From Archangium primigenium (GTDB lineage Bacteria; Myxococcota; Myxococcia; Myxococcales; Myxococcaceae), in contig NZ_JADWYI010000001.1 in assembly GCF_016904885.1 (NCBI RefSeq), positions 6,696,001 through 6,760,000 on the forward strand: 64,000 bases of DNA, in the 5' to 3' direction. Positions 1-9,853 of the stretch are shown here, one piece after another (the first letter of the stretch is position 1; each line of letters begins with the position of its first letter). Under the pieces are notes generated by a model. The model made no database searches. It was not told the DNA's origin and saw only the letters and a program-made list of their open reading frames with translations. The translations under genes were made by a program, and so were the position numbers.

Positions 1-462
1 GCCCCCGCACGTGCGGGCCACGTCCCAGGGGTTGTTGGTGCGGCCGAAGACGGTGTTGTGCGTCTGCGTGTCCAGCGCGAGCCGGGGCATGTTCGTCTTG
101 CCCACGATGACGGCGCCCGCCGCCTTGAGCCGCGCCACCACGGTGGCATCCCGCTCGGGCACGTAGCGCGCCAGGGCGTCGAAGCCGCTCGTCGTGCGCA
201 GCCCCGTCGTCTCGAAGGCGTCCTTGATGGTGAGCGGCACGCCATGCAAGGGCCCCCACACCTCCCCCCGCGCGAGCGCCGCGTCCGCCTCACGCGCCCG
301 GGCACGCGCCCGGCGCTCGTCGAGCGTCACCAGGGCGTTGAGCCGGACGTTGTTGCGGGACACCTGACCCAGGTGGGCGTCCAGCAGCTCGACGGCGGAC
401 ACCTGACGGGCCCGGATGCGTTCGGCCATCTGATGCGTGGGGAGGAAGGCGAGTTCTTGCAT
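1..462 (-). CDS. Amidase signature family protein, N-terminal part (runs off the window start)
   Basis: The first 154 codons of an amidase-signature (AS) hydrolase are visible; the rest lies before base 1. The ATG is at 462, 10 bp after the stop of the upstream radical SAM gene, so the two are probably co-transcribed. A GVPLTIKD segment supplies the catalytic Lys (about residue 80), and the frame ends in GRTNNPWDVARTCGG, the block immediately before the Ser-rich signature where the cis-Ser and nucleophile Ser sit. Amidases of this type hydrolyse linear or cyclic amides; GatA-like and 6-aminohexanoate-cyclic-dimer-hydrolase-like proteins share this motif, so the substrate cannot be given. Confidence 0.85.
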   Translation of the reverse strand, partial: MQELAFLPTHQMAERIRARQVSAVELLDAHLGQVSRNNVRLNALVTLDERRARARAREADAALARGEVWGPLHGVPLTIKDAFETTGLRTTSGFDALARYVPERDATVVARLKAAGAVIVGKTNMPRLALDTQTHNTVFGRTNNPWDVARTCGG

Positions 463-472
463 GGGAGAAACT

Positions 473-1795
473 TTACTCCCGAACTCCCCCGTTGCGGCGC
501 TCGTCCAGTCCGCGCGCGAAGTTGCCGATGACGAGGCCCGGCCGCGCCGCCTTGAGCCGCTTGAGCAGCTCGCGGATGCCGATGGGCTCGCCGCCCGCGC
601 CCTTGTCCCGCGCCACCTCCAGGTACTGGATGGGATCGATGCACAACGAGCGCGTCTGCACCTGATCCACCTGGTACTTCTTCACCAGCCGGGCGAGCGC
701 ATCGGCCTCCCCCTCGCGGTCGGTGACCCCCGGGAAGAGCAGGAGGTTGAGCGCCAGGTAGGCGTTGCGCTCGCGCGCGAGCGCGATGGAGGCCTCCACG
801 TCCTCCCAGCCGTACTTCACCGGCTTGTAGTAGGCCTCGTACAGGTCCTTCACCGCCGAGTTGAGCGACACACGCACCGCGTCGAGCCCGGCGTCGAACA
901 AGGCCGACAGGCCCTGGGTGAGGCTCGCGTTGGTGTTGATGTTGATGGAGCCGCGCGAGGAGTGCGCGCGCATGTAGCGGATGGACTCGGCGATGTACTT
1001 CCAGCGCGTGAGCGGCTCGCCCTCGCACCCCTGGCCGAAGCTGACCATGGTGCGGCCCGGCGCGTGCTCCAGGTGGTGCAGGCCGATGGCCCCCATCTCC
1101 TCGGCGCTGGGGCCGTCGTCCATGCGCTCGTGCGAGGCGGGCGGACCGTCCGCGGGCTGATCCGAGATGCACCCCACGCAGCGCGCGTTGCACATCACCG
1201 AGGCGGGGATGGCGCCCTCGTCGCGCACGTAGAAGATGTTCTGCGAGGTGAAGCAGCGGTACAGCATCGCGCACGTGGTGAGCTGCTTGAGCACGCGGTT
1301 GCCCGGAAAGCGCGCCAGGTGCGCGTCCACGAGCTTCTTGAGCTCCGGCGTCGAGTACTTCTCCGGCTCCCAGTGCGAGCGCTTGTCGGTGTGGATGGCC
1401 CACGCCACCGGCCCGTCCTTGCCCCAGGCCGCGGCGGTGTACGCCCACTGCGGCAGCACGGGCCCGTCCGCCTTCACCTCGCCGGGCAGGAACGTGCGCG
1501 TGTAGCCCGGCGGCAGGAGCGCCCCCACGGCGCTGGGCACGAACGTCTTGCCGTCCATGCGCATCTCGCGCACCAGCTCCAGCTCGCCCGTCTCCGGATT
1601 GAGCCCCACGGGCAGCCGACCCGGCAGGTGCACGAGCCGCCCCGCCGAGGGCAGCGGAATGGGCTTGTCCTGGGGAGGTACCAGCTCCTCGCCGCTGCGC
1701 AGCGTGGCGAGCAGGTAGGGGTGCTCCATCACCCGGCCCTTGGGATCGGCGAACAACAACTTGGGTGCCAAAGTCATGGTCACGTTAACTATCAC
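473..1795 (-). CDS. Radical SAM protein
   Basis: A 440-aa protein with a CxxxCxxC cluster motif (C202, C206, C209; CNARCVGC) that should bind a [4Fe-4S] cluster and S-adenosylmethionine, followed by a TIM-barrel-like region (INTNASL, DAVRVSLNS, PGVTDREGE). The roughly 200 residues before the cluster are unusual for the family and of unknown role. Three starts are possible: GTG at 1795, an in-frame GTG at 1783, and ATG at 1777; a GAGGGTGA stretch upstream fits the second and third by spacing. It is upstream of, and likely in an operon with, the amidase. The reaction is unknown; a peptide-modifying or cofactor-maturation role is possible but not shown. Confidence 0.8.
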   Translation of the reverse strand: MIVNVTMTLAPKLLFADPKGRVMEHPYLLATLRSGEELVPPQDKPIPLPSAGRLVHLPGRLPVGLNPETGELELVREMRMDGKTFVPSAVGALLPPGYTRTFLPGEVKADGPVLPQWAYTAAAWGKDGPVAWAIHTDKRSHWEPEKYSTPELKKLVDAHLARFPGNRVLKQLTTCAMLYRCFTSQNIFYVRDEGAIPASVMCNARCVGCISDQPADGPPASHERMDDGPSAEEMGAIGLHHLEHAPGRTMVSFGQGCEGEPLTRWKYIAESIRYMRAHSSRGSININTNASLTQGLSALFDAGLDAVRVSLNSAVKDLYEAYYKPVKYGWEDVEASIALARERNAYLALNLLLFPGVTDREGEADALARLVKKYQVDQVQTRSLCIDPIQYLEVARDKGAGGEPIGIRELLKRLKAARPGLVIGNFARGLDERRNGGVRE

Positions 1796-1912
1796 CCTCG
1801 CTGACGCCTTTCGATGGCTCGCCGGGGCGCGTCTTGACTCGTCCTGGACCCCTGCCTAGCGTCCGCCCGCTTTTTCCGCGCGGAGCCGCGGAACTTTTTG
1901 GAGGCATTCCAC

Positions 1913-3046
1913 GTGATTGTCGGCGTTCCCAAGGAAATCAAGACCCGTGAGTACCGGGTTGGCATGGTACCCGCGGGGGTCCGCGCCCTCACCGGCGCGG
2001 GTCACACGGTCCTGGTGGAGACGAACGCAGGGGCGGGCTCGGGCCTGCCGGACTCGGAGTACCAGCGCGTGGGGGCGCAGATCGTCCAGAGCGCGGACGA
2101 GGTCTGGAAGCGCTCGGAGATGATCGTCAAGGTGAAGGAGCCCATCGCGCCGGAATACGAGCGCATCCAGGACGGGCAGATCATCTACACCTACTTCCAC
2201 CTGGCCGGCGTGGACCCGGAGCTCACGCGCACGCTGGTGAAGAAGAAGGCCGCGGCGGTGGCGTACGAGACCATCCAGATGGAGGACGGCTCGCTGCCCC
2301 TGCTCAAGCCCATGAGCGAGGTGGCCGGCAAGATGGCCATCCAGGTGGGCGCCGCGTGCCTGGAGAAGGCGCACGGGGGCAAGGGCATCCTGCTGGGCGG
2401 CGTGCCCGGCGTGCGCCGCGGCCGCGTGGTCATTCTCGGCGGCGGCGTGGTGGGCACCTGCGCGGCCAAGGTGGCCGTGGGCACGGGCGCCGAGGTCACC
2501 CTCATCGACATCAACCTCGAGCGCCTCACCTACCTGGACGACGTGTTCCTCGGCCGCGTGTCCACGCTGGCCTCCGACTCGGAGAGCATCGCCAAGAGCG
2601 TGCGCGAGGCGGACCTCGTCATCGGCGGCGTGCTCATCCCCGGCGGCAAGGCGCCCAAGCTCGTGTCCGAGGCGCTCATCGCCGAGATGAGCCCCGGCTC
2701 CGTCGTGGTGGACGTGGCGGTGGACCAGGGCGGCTGCATCGAGACGTGCGTGCCCACCACGCACGACAACCCCACCTTCGTGAAGCACGGCGTCGTGCAC
2801 TACTGCGTGGCCAACATGCCCGGCGCGGTGCCCCAGACGTCCACCTTCGCCCTCACCAACACCACCCGCCCCTTCGGCCGGAAGATCGCCGACCTGGGAC
2901 TGGTGGAGGCCATCAAGTCCGACAAGGCGCTCGCCCGCGGCCTCAACACCTACAACGGCCACGTCACCTACGAGGCCGTCGCCAAGGACCTGGGCTACAG
3001 CTACCAGTCCATCTACGACGCCATCGGCGCCAAGGGCCCCCGCTAG
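1913..3046 (+). CDS. ald: Alanine dehydrogenase
   Basis: A 377-aa NAD-dependent alanine dehydrogenase, which converts L-alanine reversibly to pyruvate and ammonia in the cytoplasm. The N-terminus begins [18 protein letters not shown], typical of the Ald/transhydrogenase family. The Rossmann NAD site is [17 protein letters not shown], and the conserved DQGGCIETC and [16 protein letters not shown] blocks are present; length is normal. I take GTG 1913 as the start because GGAGG (1900-1904) lies 8 bp upstream; a TTG at 1898 is also in frame but would overlap that ribosome-binding site. In Myxococcus xanthus the orthologous aldA lies near rpoE1 and frzS and is needed for normal development, and the same order is seen here. 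Confidence 0.97.
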   Translation: MIVGVPKEIKTREYRVGMVPAGVRALTGAGHTVLVETNAGAGSGLPDSEYQRVGAQIVQSADEVWKRSEMIVKVKEPIAPEYERIQDGQIIYTYFHLAGVDPELTRTLVKKKAAAVAYETIQMEDGSLPLLKPMSEVAGKMAIQVGAACLEKAHGGKGILLGGVPGVRRGRVVILGGGVVGTCAAKVAVGTGAEVTLIDINLERLTYLDDVFLGRVSTLASDSESIAKSVREADLVIGGVLIPGGKAPKLVSEALIAEMSPGSVVVDVAVDQGGCIETCVPTTHDNPTFVKHGVVHYCVANMPGAVPQTSTFALTNTTRPFGRKIADLGLVEAIKSDKALARGLNTYNGHVTYEAVAKDLGYSYQSIYDAIGAKGPR

Positions 3047-3278
3047 GGCAAACCCCGGCGGGATGTAGGGCGAAAGCGCACCTGAACCCCTGTCCGGGGG
3101 GTGTTTCCCGGGGGGGTTGGGGAATAAGACTTTTCGCCAGGCGTCTCCTGCCTTTCAGGGCAGCCGTGCGAACGGCGCGGCGTGATTGGGTTGTTGCCCG
3201 TTCTGTTCCCGGACATACATTGTCTGGGGGGTTAACGACTCATTCGCCTGTAATTTCGGGCCTCTGGAAGGCGGGAGC

Positions 3279-3935
3279 ATGCTGGACTTCAGGCAGAACA
3301 ATCGGACCAAGCAGGAGTTCGAGGAACTGGCCCTGGCCCACCTCGATCCGCTGTACTCGGCGGCCCTGCGGCTGACGAAGAACGAGCGTGACGCCGAGGA
3401 CCTGGTGCAGGACACCTGCATGCGGGCCTACCGCTTCTTCGACAAGTTCGAGCGCGGCACCAACATCAAGGCCTGGCTCTTCAAGATCCTCACCAACACC
3501 TTCATCAACCGCTACCGGCGCAAGGTGAAGGAGCGCAGCGTGGTGGAGGGCGTGGAGCGCGAGGCGGTGCACGAGCGCTTCGTGAGCCGGGACGCCACGG
3601 ACTTCGCGGCCAACCCCGAGCAGTACTTCTTCGACCGGCTCCTGTCGGACGACGTGCTGCGCGCCATCGACGCGCTGCCCATCGACTTCCGCCTGGTGGT
3701 CATCCTCGCGGACCTGCAGGAGTTCTCCTACAAGGAGATCGCCGAGATCCTCGAGTGCCCGGTGGGCACGGTGATGAGCCGCCTGTTCCGGGGCCGCAAG
3801 CTCCTGCAGAAGACCCTCAAGGAGTACGCGGCCGGTACGGGCGTGCTCAAGCCGGAGGAGTTGACGCAGCCCGGCGCGGCCCAGGCCCCCGCCGCGAGCC
3901 TCGATGAATATCGGCGCAGGAAGAAGGTAGGGTAG
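3279..3935 (+). CDS. rpoE1: ECF RNA polymerase sigma factor (RpoE1-like)
   Basis: A 218-aa ECF sigma-70 factor. Region 2 (about residues 18-85) contains [15 protein letters not shown] and [14 protein letters not shown], which bind core polymerase and melt the -10. Region 4 (about 130-185) contains [26 protein letters not shown], a helix-turn-helix for the -35. The ATG at 3279 follows GGAAGG (3266-3271); a longer in-frame start exists but lacks sigma-family sequence. An anti-sigma gene follows 48 bp downstream, so activity is probably controlled by sequestration. Its position between ald and frzS matches the M. xanthus rpoE1 locus, where the factor affects motility behaviour; the symbol is given on that synteny. 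Confidence 0.9.
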   Translation: MLDFRQNNRTKQEFEELALAHLDPLYSAALRLTKNERDAEDLVQDTCMRAYRFFDKFERGTNIKAWLFKILTNTFINRYRRKVKERSVVEGVEREAVHERFVSRDATDFAANPEQYFFDRLLSDDVLRAIDALPIDFRLVVILADLQEFSYKEIAEILECPVGTVMSRLFRGRKLLQKTLKEYAAGTGVLKPEELTQPGAAQAPAASLDEYRRRKKVG

Positions 3936-3983
3936 TCCGAGGTTGATGGGCCCGGATACACTCCCTCCCCTGTCTGAGCGCTC

Positions 3984-4811
3984 ATGAACTGCCAGGAATT
4001 CGATTCGGTTCTCCAGCCGTTCCTCGATGGCGAATTCCAGCCCGAGGAGCGGGTGGACATGGAAGCGCACCTGAACGGGTGCGCGGAGTGTGCCCGGCGG
4101 GTTCATGAGGAGGCCCGGATGCAGCAGTCGCTGCGCCGTGCCGTCCGGCAGGCCACGGTCTCCACCCGGGCGCCGGACGCGCTGCGCGCCCGGCTGCAGG
4201 GCGGCATCCAGCAGGAAAACCGCCGCCGGTCCCAGGCCGAGTGGTGGCGGATGGGCGCCGCGGCGCTCGTGCTGGTGACGGTGAGCGGAGGCGCGTGGAT
4301 GCTCTTCCGGCCCGAGTACTCCCAGCGCTACCGCGAGGACGCCGTGCGGCGGCACACCAAGAAGCTGCCCGCCGAGGTGGCGGGCACCTCGCGCGAGACG
4401 GTGGAGGCCTGGTTCGACGGCAAGCTGGACCACCGCGTGTCCGTCCCCCACTGGCCCAACGTGCGCCTGTCCGGCGCGCGCATCTCCAACGTGACGGATC
4501 GCCCCGCCGCGTACATCAGCTACGAGCGCGGTGGAGACACCCAGGGGGCGCCCGCGCGCCGCATCGGGTTGTTCGTCTTCGACGACACCCGGCGTGAAGT
4601 GGAGGCGCCGCCCCTGCGCGCCGTGCAGGTGAACTCCAGCCTTGGCTACAACGTGGCCATGTGGCGCGAGGGGGAGATCGTCTACGAGCTGGTGTCGGAC
4701 CTCGACGAGTCGGACATCCGACGCATGCTCGCCCAGCAGGCCGCCCCGCGGGAGCTGCCCGTCGCCGTGACGGCCGAGCCCCAGGCGCGCCCCGTGTCGC
4801 TACAGCCCTGA
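3984..4811 (+). CDS. Zinc-finger (ZAS-type) transmembrane anti-sigma factor
   Basis: A 275-aa protein whose first 40 residues carry a zinc-binding anti-sigma motif (C3, H29, C33, C36; HLNGCAEC), as in the RsrA/ChrR group. One membrane helix lies at about 87-108 (MGAAALVLVTVSGGAWMLF), followed by a roughly 165-residue periplasmic domain of unknown fold that may sense the signal. Immediately downstream of the ECF sigma gene, it should hold that sigma factor at the inner membrane until released. The domain order is cytoplasmic ZAS, membrane helix, sensor. Confidence 0.88.
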   Translation: MNCQEFDSVLQPFLDGEFQPEERVDMEAHLNGCAECARRVHEEARMQQSLRRAVRQATVSTRAPDALRARLQGGIQQENRRRSQAEWWRMGAAALVLVTVSGGAWMLFRPEYSQRYREDAVRRHTKKLPAEVAGTSRETVEAWFDGKLDHRVSVPHWPNVRLSGARISNVTDRPAAYISYERGGDTQGAPARRIGLFVFDDTRREVEAPPLRAVQVNSSLGYNVAMWREGEIVYELVSDLDESDIRRMLAQQAAPRELPVAVTAEPQARPVSLQP

Positions 4812-4883
4812 TCCGCGCGGTCCCGAGGGATCGCCTGCCTGCCCCACGAGGCGGACGGCCTGGTGCCGCGAGTGGACCGAAGA

Positions 4884-4912
4884 TTGACGGTCTGGATGGG
4901 CACCGATAGCCT
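4884..4912 (+). promoter_or_regulatory. Candidate sigma-70 promoter of frzS
   Basis: TTGACG at 4884-4889 and TAGCCT at 4907-4912 are separated by exactly 17 bp and lie 82 bp before the frzS ATG in the 182-bp gap after the anti-sigma gene. This is a consensus match only. Confidence 0.35.
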
Positions 4913-4993
4913 TCCGAGCGACTTTTTCAGACTCATCGTCCCCGCGTTCCCTGCGCGGCGGGCACCCGCCCCTCCTGTTCCGGCACTCCCTCC

Positions 4994-6730
4994 ATGTCCA
5001 AGAACATCCTGATTGTCGAAAGTGACACCGCCCTCTCCGCGAGCCTGCGCGAGGCCCTGGAGGCCCGGGGCTTCACGGCGCAGGAGACCACCGACGGCAA
5101 GGGCAGCGTGGAGCAGATCCGCCGTGACCGGCCGGAGCTCGTGGTGCTCGCGGTGGACCTGTCCGCGGGCCAGAACGGCTACCTCATCTGCGGCAAGCTC
5201 AAGAAGGACGACGATCTCAAGACGATCCCCATCATCATCATCGGCAACCCGGACGGCTTCGCCCAGCACCGCAAGCTCAAGGCGCACGCGGACGACTACG
5301 TGTCCAAGCCCGTGCACGCCGACGACCTGGTGGAGCGCGTGGGCGCGCTGATCGGCTTCCCCGAGCTGCCCGCGGGTGAGGTCGTCGACGACGGGTTCTC
5401 GCTCGGGGGCCTGGATGGCTCGGGCGACGAGCCGGTGCACGGCGAGGAGCTGGCCATCGAGGGCGAGCCCCTGGAGCACCACGGCGACGAGCTGTCCATG
5501 CTCGACTCGCCCTTCGGGGAGCCCGAGGCGGAGCTGGGCAGCCTGGAGGAGCCCGAGGCCGCGCCGCTGGCGTCCGCGAACGAGGAGTTCTCGCTCGACA
5601 GCCTCGGGGGCTCCGACGACGGGTCGCTCGACGCGCTCGGCATGGACGACGAGAAGACCATGGTGGGCTTCATGCCCGCTCCGGCGCCCGCCCCGGCCCC
5701 GGCGCCCACCCCCGTGCCCGTGGCGGCGCCTCGCCCGGCGCCCGTGGCCGCCGCCCGTCCCGCCCCGGCCCCGGCGCCCGCTCCGGCGCCCGTGCCCGTG
5801 GCGGCGCCCCGCCCGGCTCCCGCGCCCGCGCCTGCTCCCGCTCCGGTGGCCCGGGCCGCTCCGGCGGTGGCCGCCACCACGTCCGCGGCGGACCTGGCCG
5901 AGCTGCGCACCCTGCGCGCCCGGGTGGCCGAGCTCGAGGGCACGCTGGATGACACCCGCGCCCAGATGAGCACCGCCGAGTCGCGCATCACGGAGCTCGA
6001 GGCCGAGCTGGACGTGAAGACCACGGAGCTGGAGACGACCAAGTCCTCCGTGGGCAAGAACGATCAGGCCACGCTGCAGCTGCGCGAGGCCTCCAACCGC
6101 AAGGATCGCGAGATCCTCCGGCTCAAGACGGAGCTCAACCAGAAGGAGCAGGAGATCGTCGAGCAGCAGGATCGCCTGCTCGCGCTGGAGCAGCAGTCCA
6201 ACGGCGCCTCCGAGGAGCTGACGCGCAAGGACTCGCAGCTCAAGCTGCTGCAGACCAAGTCGGACCAGCTCACCGCGGAGCGCCGGCGCATCGAGCAGCA
6301 GTTCTCCGCCGCCCGCGAGGAGGCCCGGGGCGCCACGGCGCGCGCCGCGGCGCTGCAGAGCGAGGTGGAGCAGTACCAGTTGCAGCTGGGTGACGCCGAG
6401 GAGACGCGGGCCCGCGCGGATCAGCTCGACGCGGAGCTGGCGGCGGCGCGCTCGGACGCGGAGAACGTCCGCGCCGAGCTGGACAACACCCGCGCCGAGC
6501 TGGACGCCACGCGCGCCCAGGCCGGCCAGGAAGGCGACGAGCTGCGCCGGCGCATCACCGAGCTGGAGGAGTCGGTGTCGCGCAACGAGGACCGCGTGGC
6601 CCGGCTCTACGCGCGCATCAAGTCCGACGAGAAGCTGCGCGAGAAGACCAAGAAGGCGCTCGCCATCGCCAACCAGCTGCTCGAGGAGCAGCCGGTGGCC
6701 GTGCACGACGACGAAGAAGCGGTGGCCTGA
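4994..6730 (+). CDS. frzS: FrzS: atypical receiver-domain coiled-coil motility protein
   Basis: A 578-aa FrzS. In M. xanthus FrzS is a pole-localised protein needed for social (type IV pilus) motility that works with the Frz chemosensory pathway. Residues 1-125 are a receiver fold: the phosphorylation-site Asp (D55 in AVDLSAG) and the late Lys (SKPVHADD) are present, but the switch Thr/Ser after beta-4 is Gly (IIIIGNP), as expected for this atypical receiver. Residues about 130-225 are acidic and low in complexity, about 227-295 are an Ala-Pro repeat linker, and about 300-565 are a long coiled coil. It is slightly longer than my recollection of the M. xanthus protein, possibly because of the linker. 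ATG at 4994. Confidence 0.96.
   Translation: MSKNILIVESDTALSASLREALEARGFTAQETTDGKGSVEQIRRDRPELVVLAVDLSAGQNGYLICGKLKKDDDLKTIPIIIIGNPDGFAQHRKLKAHADDYVSKPVHADDLVERVGALIGFPELPAGEVVDDGFSLGGLDGSGDEPVHGEELAIEGEPLEHHGDELSMLDSPFGEPEAELGSLEEPEAAPLASANEEFSLDSLGGSDDGSLDALGMDDEKTMVGFMPAPAPAPAPAPTPVPVAAPRPAPVAAARPAPAPAPAPAPVPVAAPRPAPAPAPAPAPVARAAPAVAATTSAADLAELRTLRARVAELEGTLDDTRAQMSTAESRITELEAELDVKTTELETTKSSVGKNDQATLQLREASNRKDREILRLKTELNQKEQEIVEQQDRLLALEQQSNGASEELTRKDSQLKLLQTKSDQLTAERRRIEQQFSAAREEARGATARAAALQSEVEQYQLQLGDAEETRARADQLDAELAAARSDAENVRAELDNTRAELDATRAQAGQEGDELRRRITELEESVSRNEDRVARLYARIKSDEKLREKTKKALAIANQLLEEQPVAVHDDEEAVA
5671..5877 (+). repeat. Ala-Pro-rich repeat coding for the FrzS linker
   Basis: About 205 bp of near-repetitive GC-rich sequence built from gcncc(n) units encodes alternating Ala-Pro runs and two copies of a PVPVAAPRPAP module inside frzS. 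It joins receiver and coiled coil, and such tracts tend to vary in length between strains. Confidence 0.7.
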
Positions 6731-6742
6731 GGCCTGGTCCCC

Positions 6743-6766
6743 GGCGGGGAGTCACTCCTCCCCGCC
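6743..6766. terminator. Hairpin between convergent frzS and the HEAT-like gene
   Basis: A perfect 9-bp stem, GGCGGGGAG (6743-6751) with CTCCCCGCC (6758-6766) around a 6-nt loop, lies in the 64-bp gap between two convergent genes. There is no T-tract, so it may act as a pause or RNA 3'-end structure rather than a classical intrinsic terminator. Confidence 0.45.
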
Positions 6767-6794
6767 CCCCCCGCCCCACCCCGGCCCGGGAGGA

Positions 6795-7948
6795 CTAGTC
6801 CTTCTCGGGCTTCTTCTCGTTCTTCTTCTCCAGCATCTTCTTGGCGACGCCCTGGAGCGCGGACGGCACGTTCTTGTCGCGCGACAGATCCTTGATGTCG
6901 TTCTCGCGCAGGGTGTTGAGGAACTTCATCCCCACGGCGAGCGGCAGGCGCGGGTTCTTGAGCAGCGCCATCTTGATCTTGTAGTTCTTCGTCCACTCGC
7001 GGCTGCCGTAGATGATGCGCAGCACCTCCTCGTTGACGGCCTTGTTCGCCGCGCTGTTGAGAACCTCGCCCTCGGTGATGCGGGGGCTGCGGATGACGGC
7101 GGTGCACACGAGCTTGTTCGTGTCGCGGATGAGCATGCTGCGCGCCTCCTTGTTGCCCAGCGTCGCGAGCTTGATCTTCTGCGCGATGGTCATCTTCATG
7201 ATGCGCTGGGTGAGGCTCTCGCGCTTGCGCTCCTCCATGGGCGGCGCCTCGGCGTCCGCCTCGGCCGGGGCCTTCTCCTTCACCAGGTCGTCCTGGAACT
7301 CCTGGAGGATCTCCTCGGCGGTGGGGCCGGGATCGGGCGGCGCGGCGACGGCCTGGGGTCCGAACAGGCGCACGCGCGCCGCCTGCATCTGGGGCACGTC
7401 CGCGAGCGTGAGGCCGCTGCGCACGGCGAAGTCACACACGCCGTCGAGCAGCGCGGGGCCCGCCTGGGGGTTGGTGCACAGCTGGCGCAGGATATCCTCG
7501 TGGCGCAGCAGGCGCAGCTGGTTCTGCCCGATGATCTCCGCGATCTTCGTGCTGCACGTGCGCGCCACCTGGGCCACGGACTCGTCCGGGGTGGAGGGGT
7601 TGAGCACCAGCATCTCCGCGTAGGCGTCCTTGGCGACCAAGAGCGGCAGGAGCCAGCCGAGCACCGGCGCCTGCACGTCCTCGTCCCGCAGGCCCGCGGA
7701 GAAGCGGTCCGGCAGCGCGGCGGCCGTCTTGCCCGCGGTGTCGCGCACGCCCGCGTCCGGGTCGAACGTGAGCATGAAGAGCGCGCGGAGCATGTCCGCG
7801 GGCGCCAGCGGCACCAGGGCCTTGGCCGCCATCATCCGCAGGGGCGGCGGCGCGGCCGGGTCCACGTGCTTGCGCGTGTTGGGCGGGAGGACCTCCGCCG
7901 AGAGGGGACAGCCAGACGGCGGGGCGGCGGGGGTCTCGGGCGTCGTGC

Positions 7949-7952
<4 letters not shown>
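6795..7952 (-). CDS. HEAT-like helical-repeat protein of unknown function
   Basis: A 385-aa soluble protein without signal peptide or membrane helix. The first ~200 residues are regular amphipathic helices ([23 protein letters not shown] and similar) like HEAT or DUF2336 repeats. A charged Pro/Glu linker follows, then a second helical block ([36 protein letters not shown]) seen in conserved myxobacterial and delta-proteobacterial hypotheticals, and a Lys/Glu-rich end. Its ATG overlaps the coaX stop by 4 bp (ATGA, 7949-7952), so it is translationally coupled to coaX. I cannot assign a function; scaffold or docking is the usual role of such repeats. Confidence 0.8.
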
Positions 7953-8719
<767 letters not shown>

Positions 8720-8734
8720 GGCTCGCCGCGCAGT

Positions 8735-9736
8735 CTAGCGGGGCCGCACCTGCTCCACATCCCCGGCGAGCACCCTTTCCACCCGACCGTCCGCCGTGCG
8801 CACCAGCAGCGCGCCCGAGTCGTCGATGCCCTCGGCCACCCCGCGCAGCTCCGAGCGGTCCGTGCGCACCCGCACCTCCTGCCCCAGGGTGCCCGTGAGC
8901 TCCACCCAGCGCTGACGCACCGGGTCGAAGCCGACGTCCTGGTGGAGATCCAGCCACTCCTCCAGGCGGCCCCAGAGCGCGGCGGTGAACAGGGCGCGGT
9001 TGATGCGCCGGCCGAGCGCCATGCACAGCGACGTGGCCGTCTCGGCCAGCTCGGGCGGGAAGTCCGCCGGGCCCGCGTTGAGGTTGACGCCGATGCCGAG
9101 CACCACGAAGTGCACCCGCTCGGGCTCCGCCGACAGCTCGGTGAGGATGCCGGCCACCTTCTTGCCGCCGATCTGCACGTCGTTGGGCCACTTGATGGAG
9201 GCCTCGGCGCCCTCCTCGCGCAGCACCTCGCACAAGGCCACCGCGGCCACCAGGGTGAGCTCCGGGGCGCGCTGCGGCGGCAGGTCCGGCCGGAGGATGG
9301 CGGAGAAGTACAGGTTGAGCCCCGAGGGCGAGGCCCACACCCGGCCCCGGCGGCCCTTGCCCGCCGTCTGCTGCTCGGTGACGACCACCTCGCCGTGCTC
9401 GGCGCCATCGGTGGCCAGGCGGAAGGCGGTCTCGTTCGTGGAGGGCAGCGACTCGTGGAAGTGCAGGCCCTGGCCCAGGTGGTGCGTGGACAGGAGCGGC
9501 GTGAGCTCCAGGGGCGAGAGCTTGTCCGGCACGTCCATCAACCGGTAGCCCCGCGCGGGCACCGCGTCGATGCGGTAGCCCTTGCCGCGCAAGGACTCCA
9601 CGTGCTTCCACACCGCCGTGCGCGACAGGCCGAGCTTGTCCGACAGGGCCTCGCCGGACAGGAAGTCATCCCGGCCCTCCACCAGGAAGCCCAGGATGAG
9701 TTCCTCGTACGTCCGCTCGCTGCTCTCGACACCCAT
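8735..9736 (-). CDS. birA: Biotin--[acetyl-CoA-carboxylase] ligase / biotin repressor
   Basis: A 333-aa bifunctional BirA. Residues about 10-70 form a winged helix (GEALSDKLGLSRTAVWKHVESL), so it may also repress transcription. The catalytic domain contains the biotinyl-AMP loop AGKGRRGRVWASPSGLNLYF, KWPNDVQIGGKKVAGIL and GIGVNLN, and a C-terminal SH3-like domain follows. It attaches biotin to the carboxyl carrier protein of acetyl-CoA carboxylase. First gene of the birA-coaX-HEAT unit. Confidence 0.96.
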   Translation of the reverse strand: MGVESSERTYEELILGFLVEGRDDFLSGEALSDKLGLSRTAVWKHVESLRGKGYRIDAVPARGYRLMDVPDKLSPLELTPLLSTHHLGQGLHFHESLPSTNETAFRLATDGAEHGEVVVTEQQTAGKGRRGRVWASPSGLNLYFSAILRPDLPPQRAPELTLVAAVALCEVLREEGAEASIKWPNDVQIGGKKVAGILTELSAEPERVHFVVLGIGVNLNAGPADFPPELAETATSLCMALGRRINRALFTAALWGRLEEWLDLHQDVGFDPVRQRWVELTGTLGQEVRVRTDRSELRGVAEGIDDSGALLVRTADGRVERVLAGDVEQVRPR

Positions 9737-9853
9737 GGCGCTGCTCTCTTCCCGCTCGAAGGGGCTCCAGGGTAGGGAGAGCGGAGCCGACTTTCAACGG
9801 GGGGTGGCCCCGCCCCCGAGGGCGAGGCCCGTGAGGCTTGCCTCCTCGGGCAC

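Noticed and set aside
3191-3221. TTGTTG and TACATT before the sigma gene as a promoter.
   Set aside because: The spacing is 19 bp and an ECF autoregulatory promoter would look different; too weak to list.
4682-6706. A roughly 670-codon minus-strand frame opposite frzS.
   Set aside because: FrzS on the plus strand is unmistakable.
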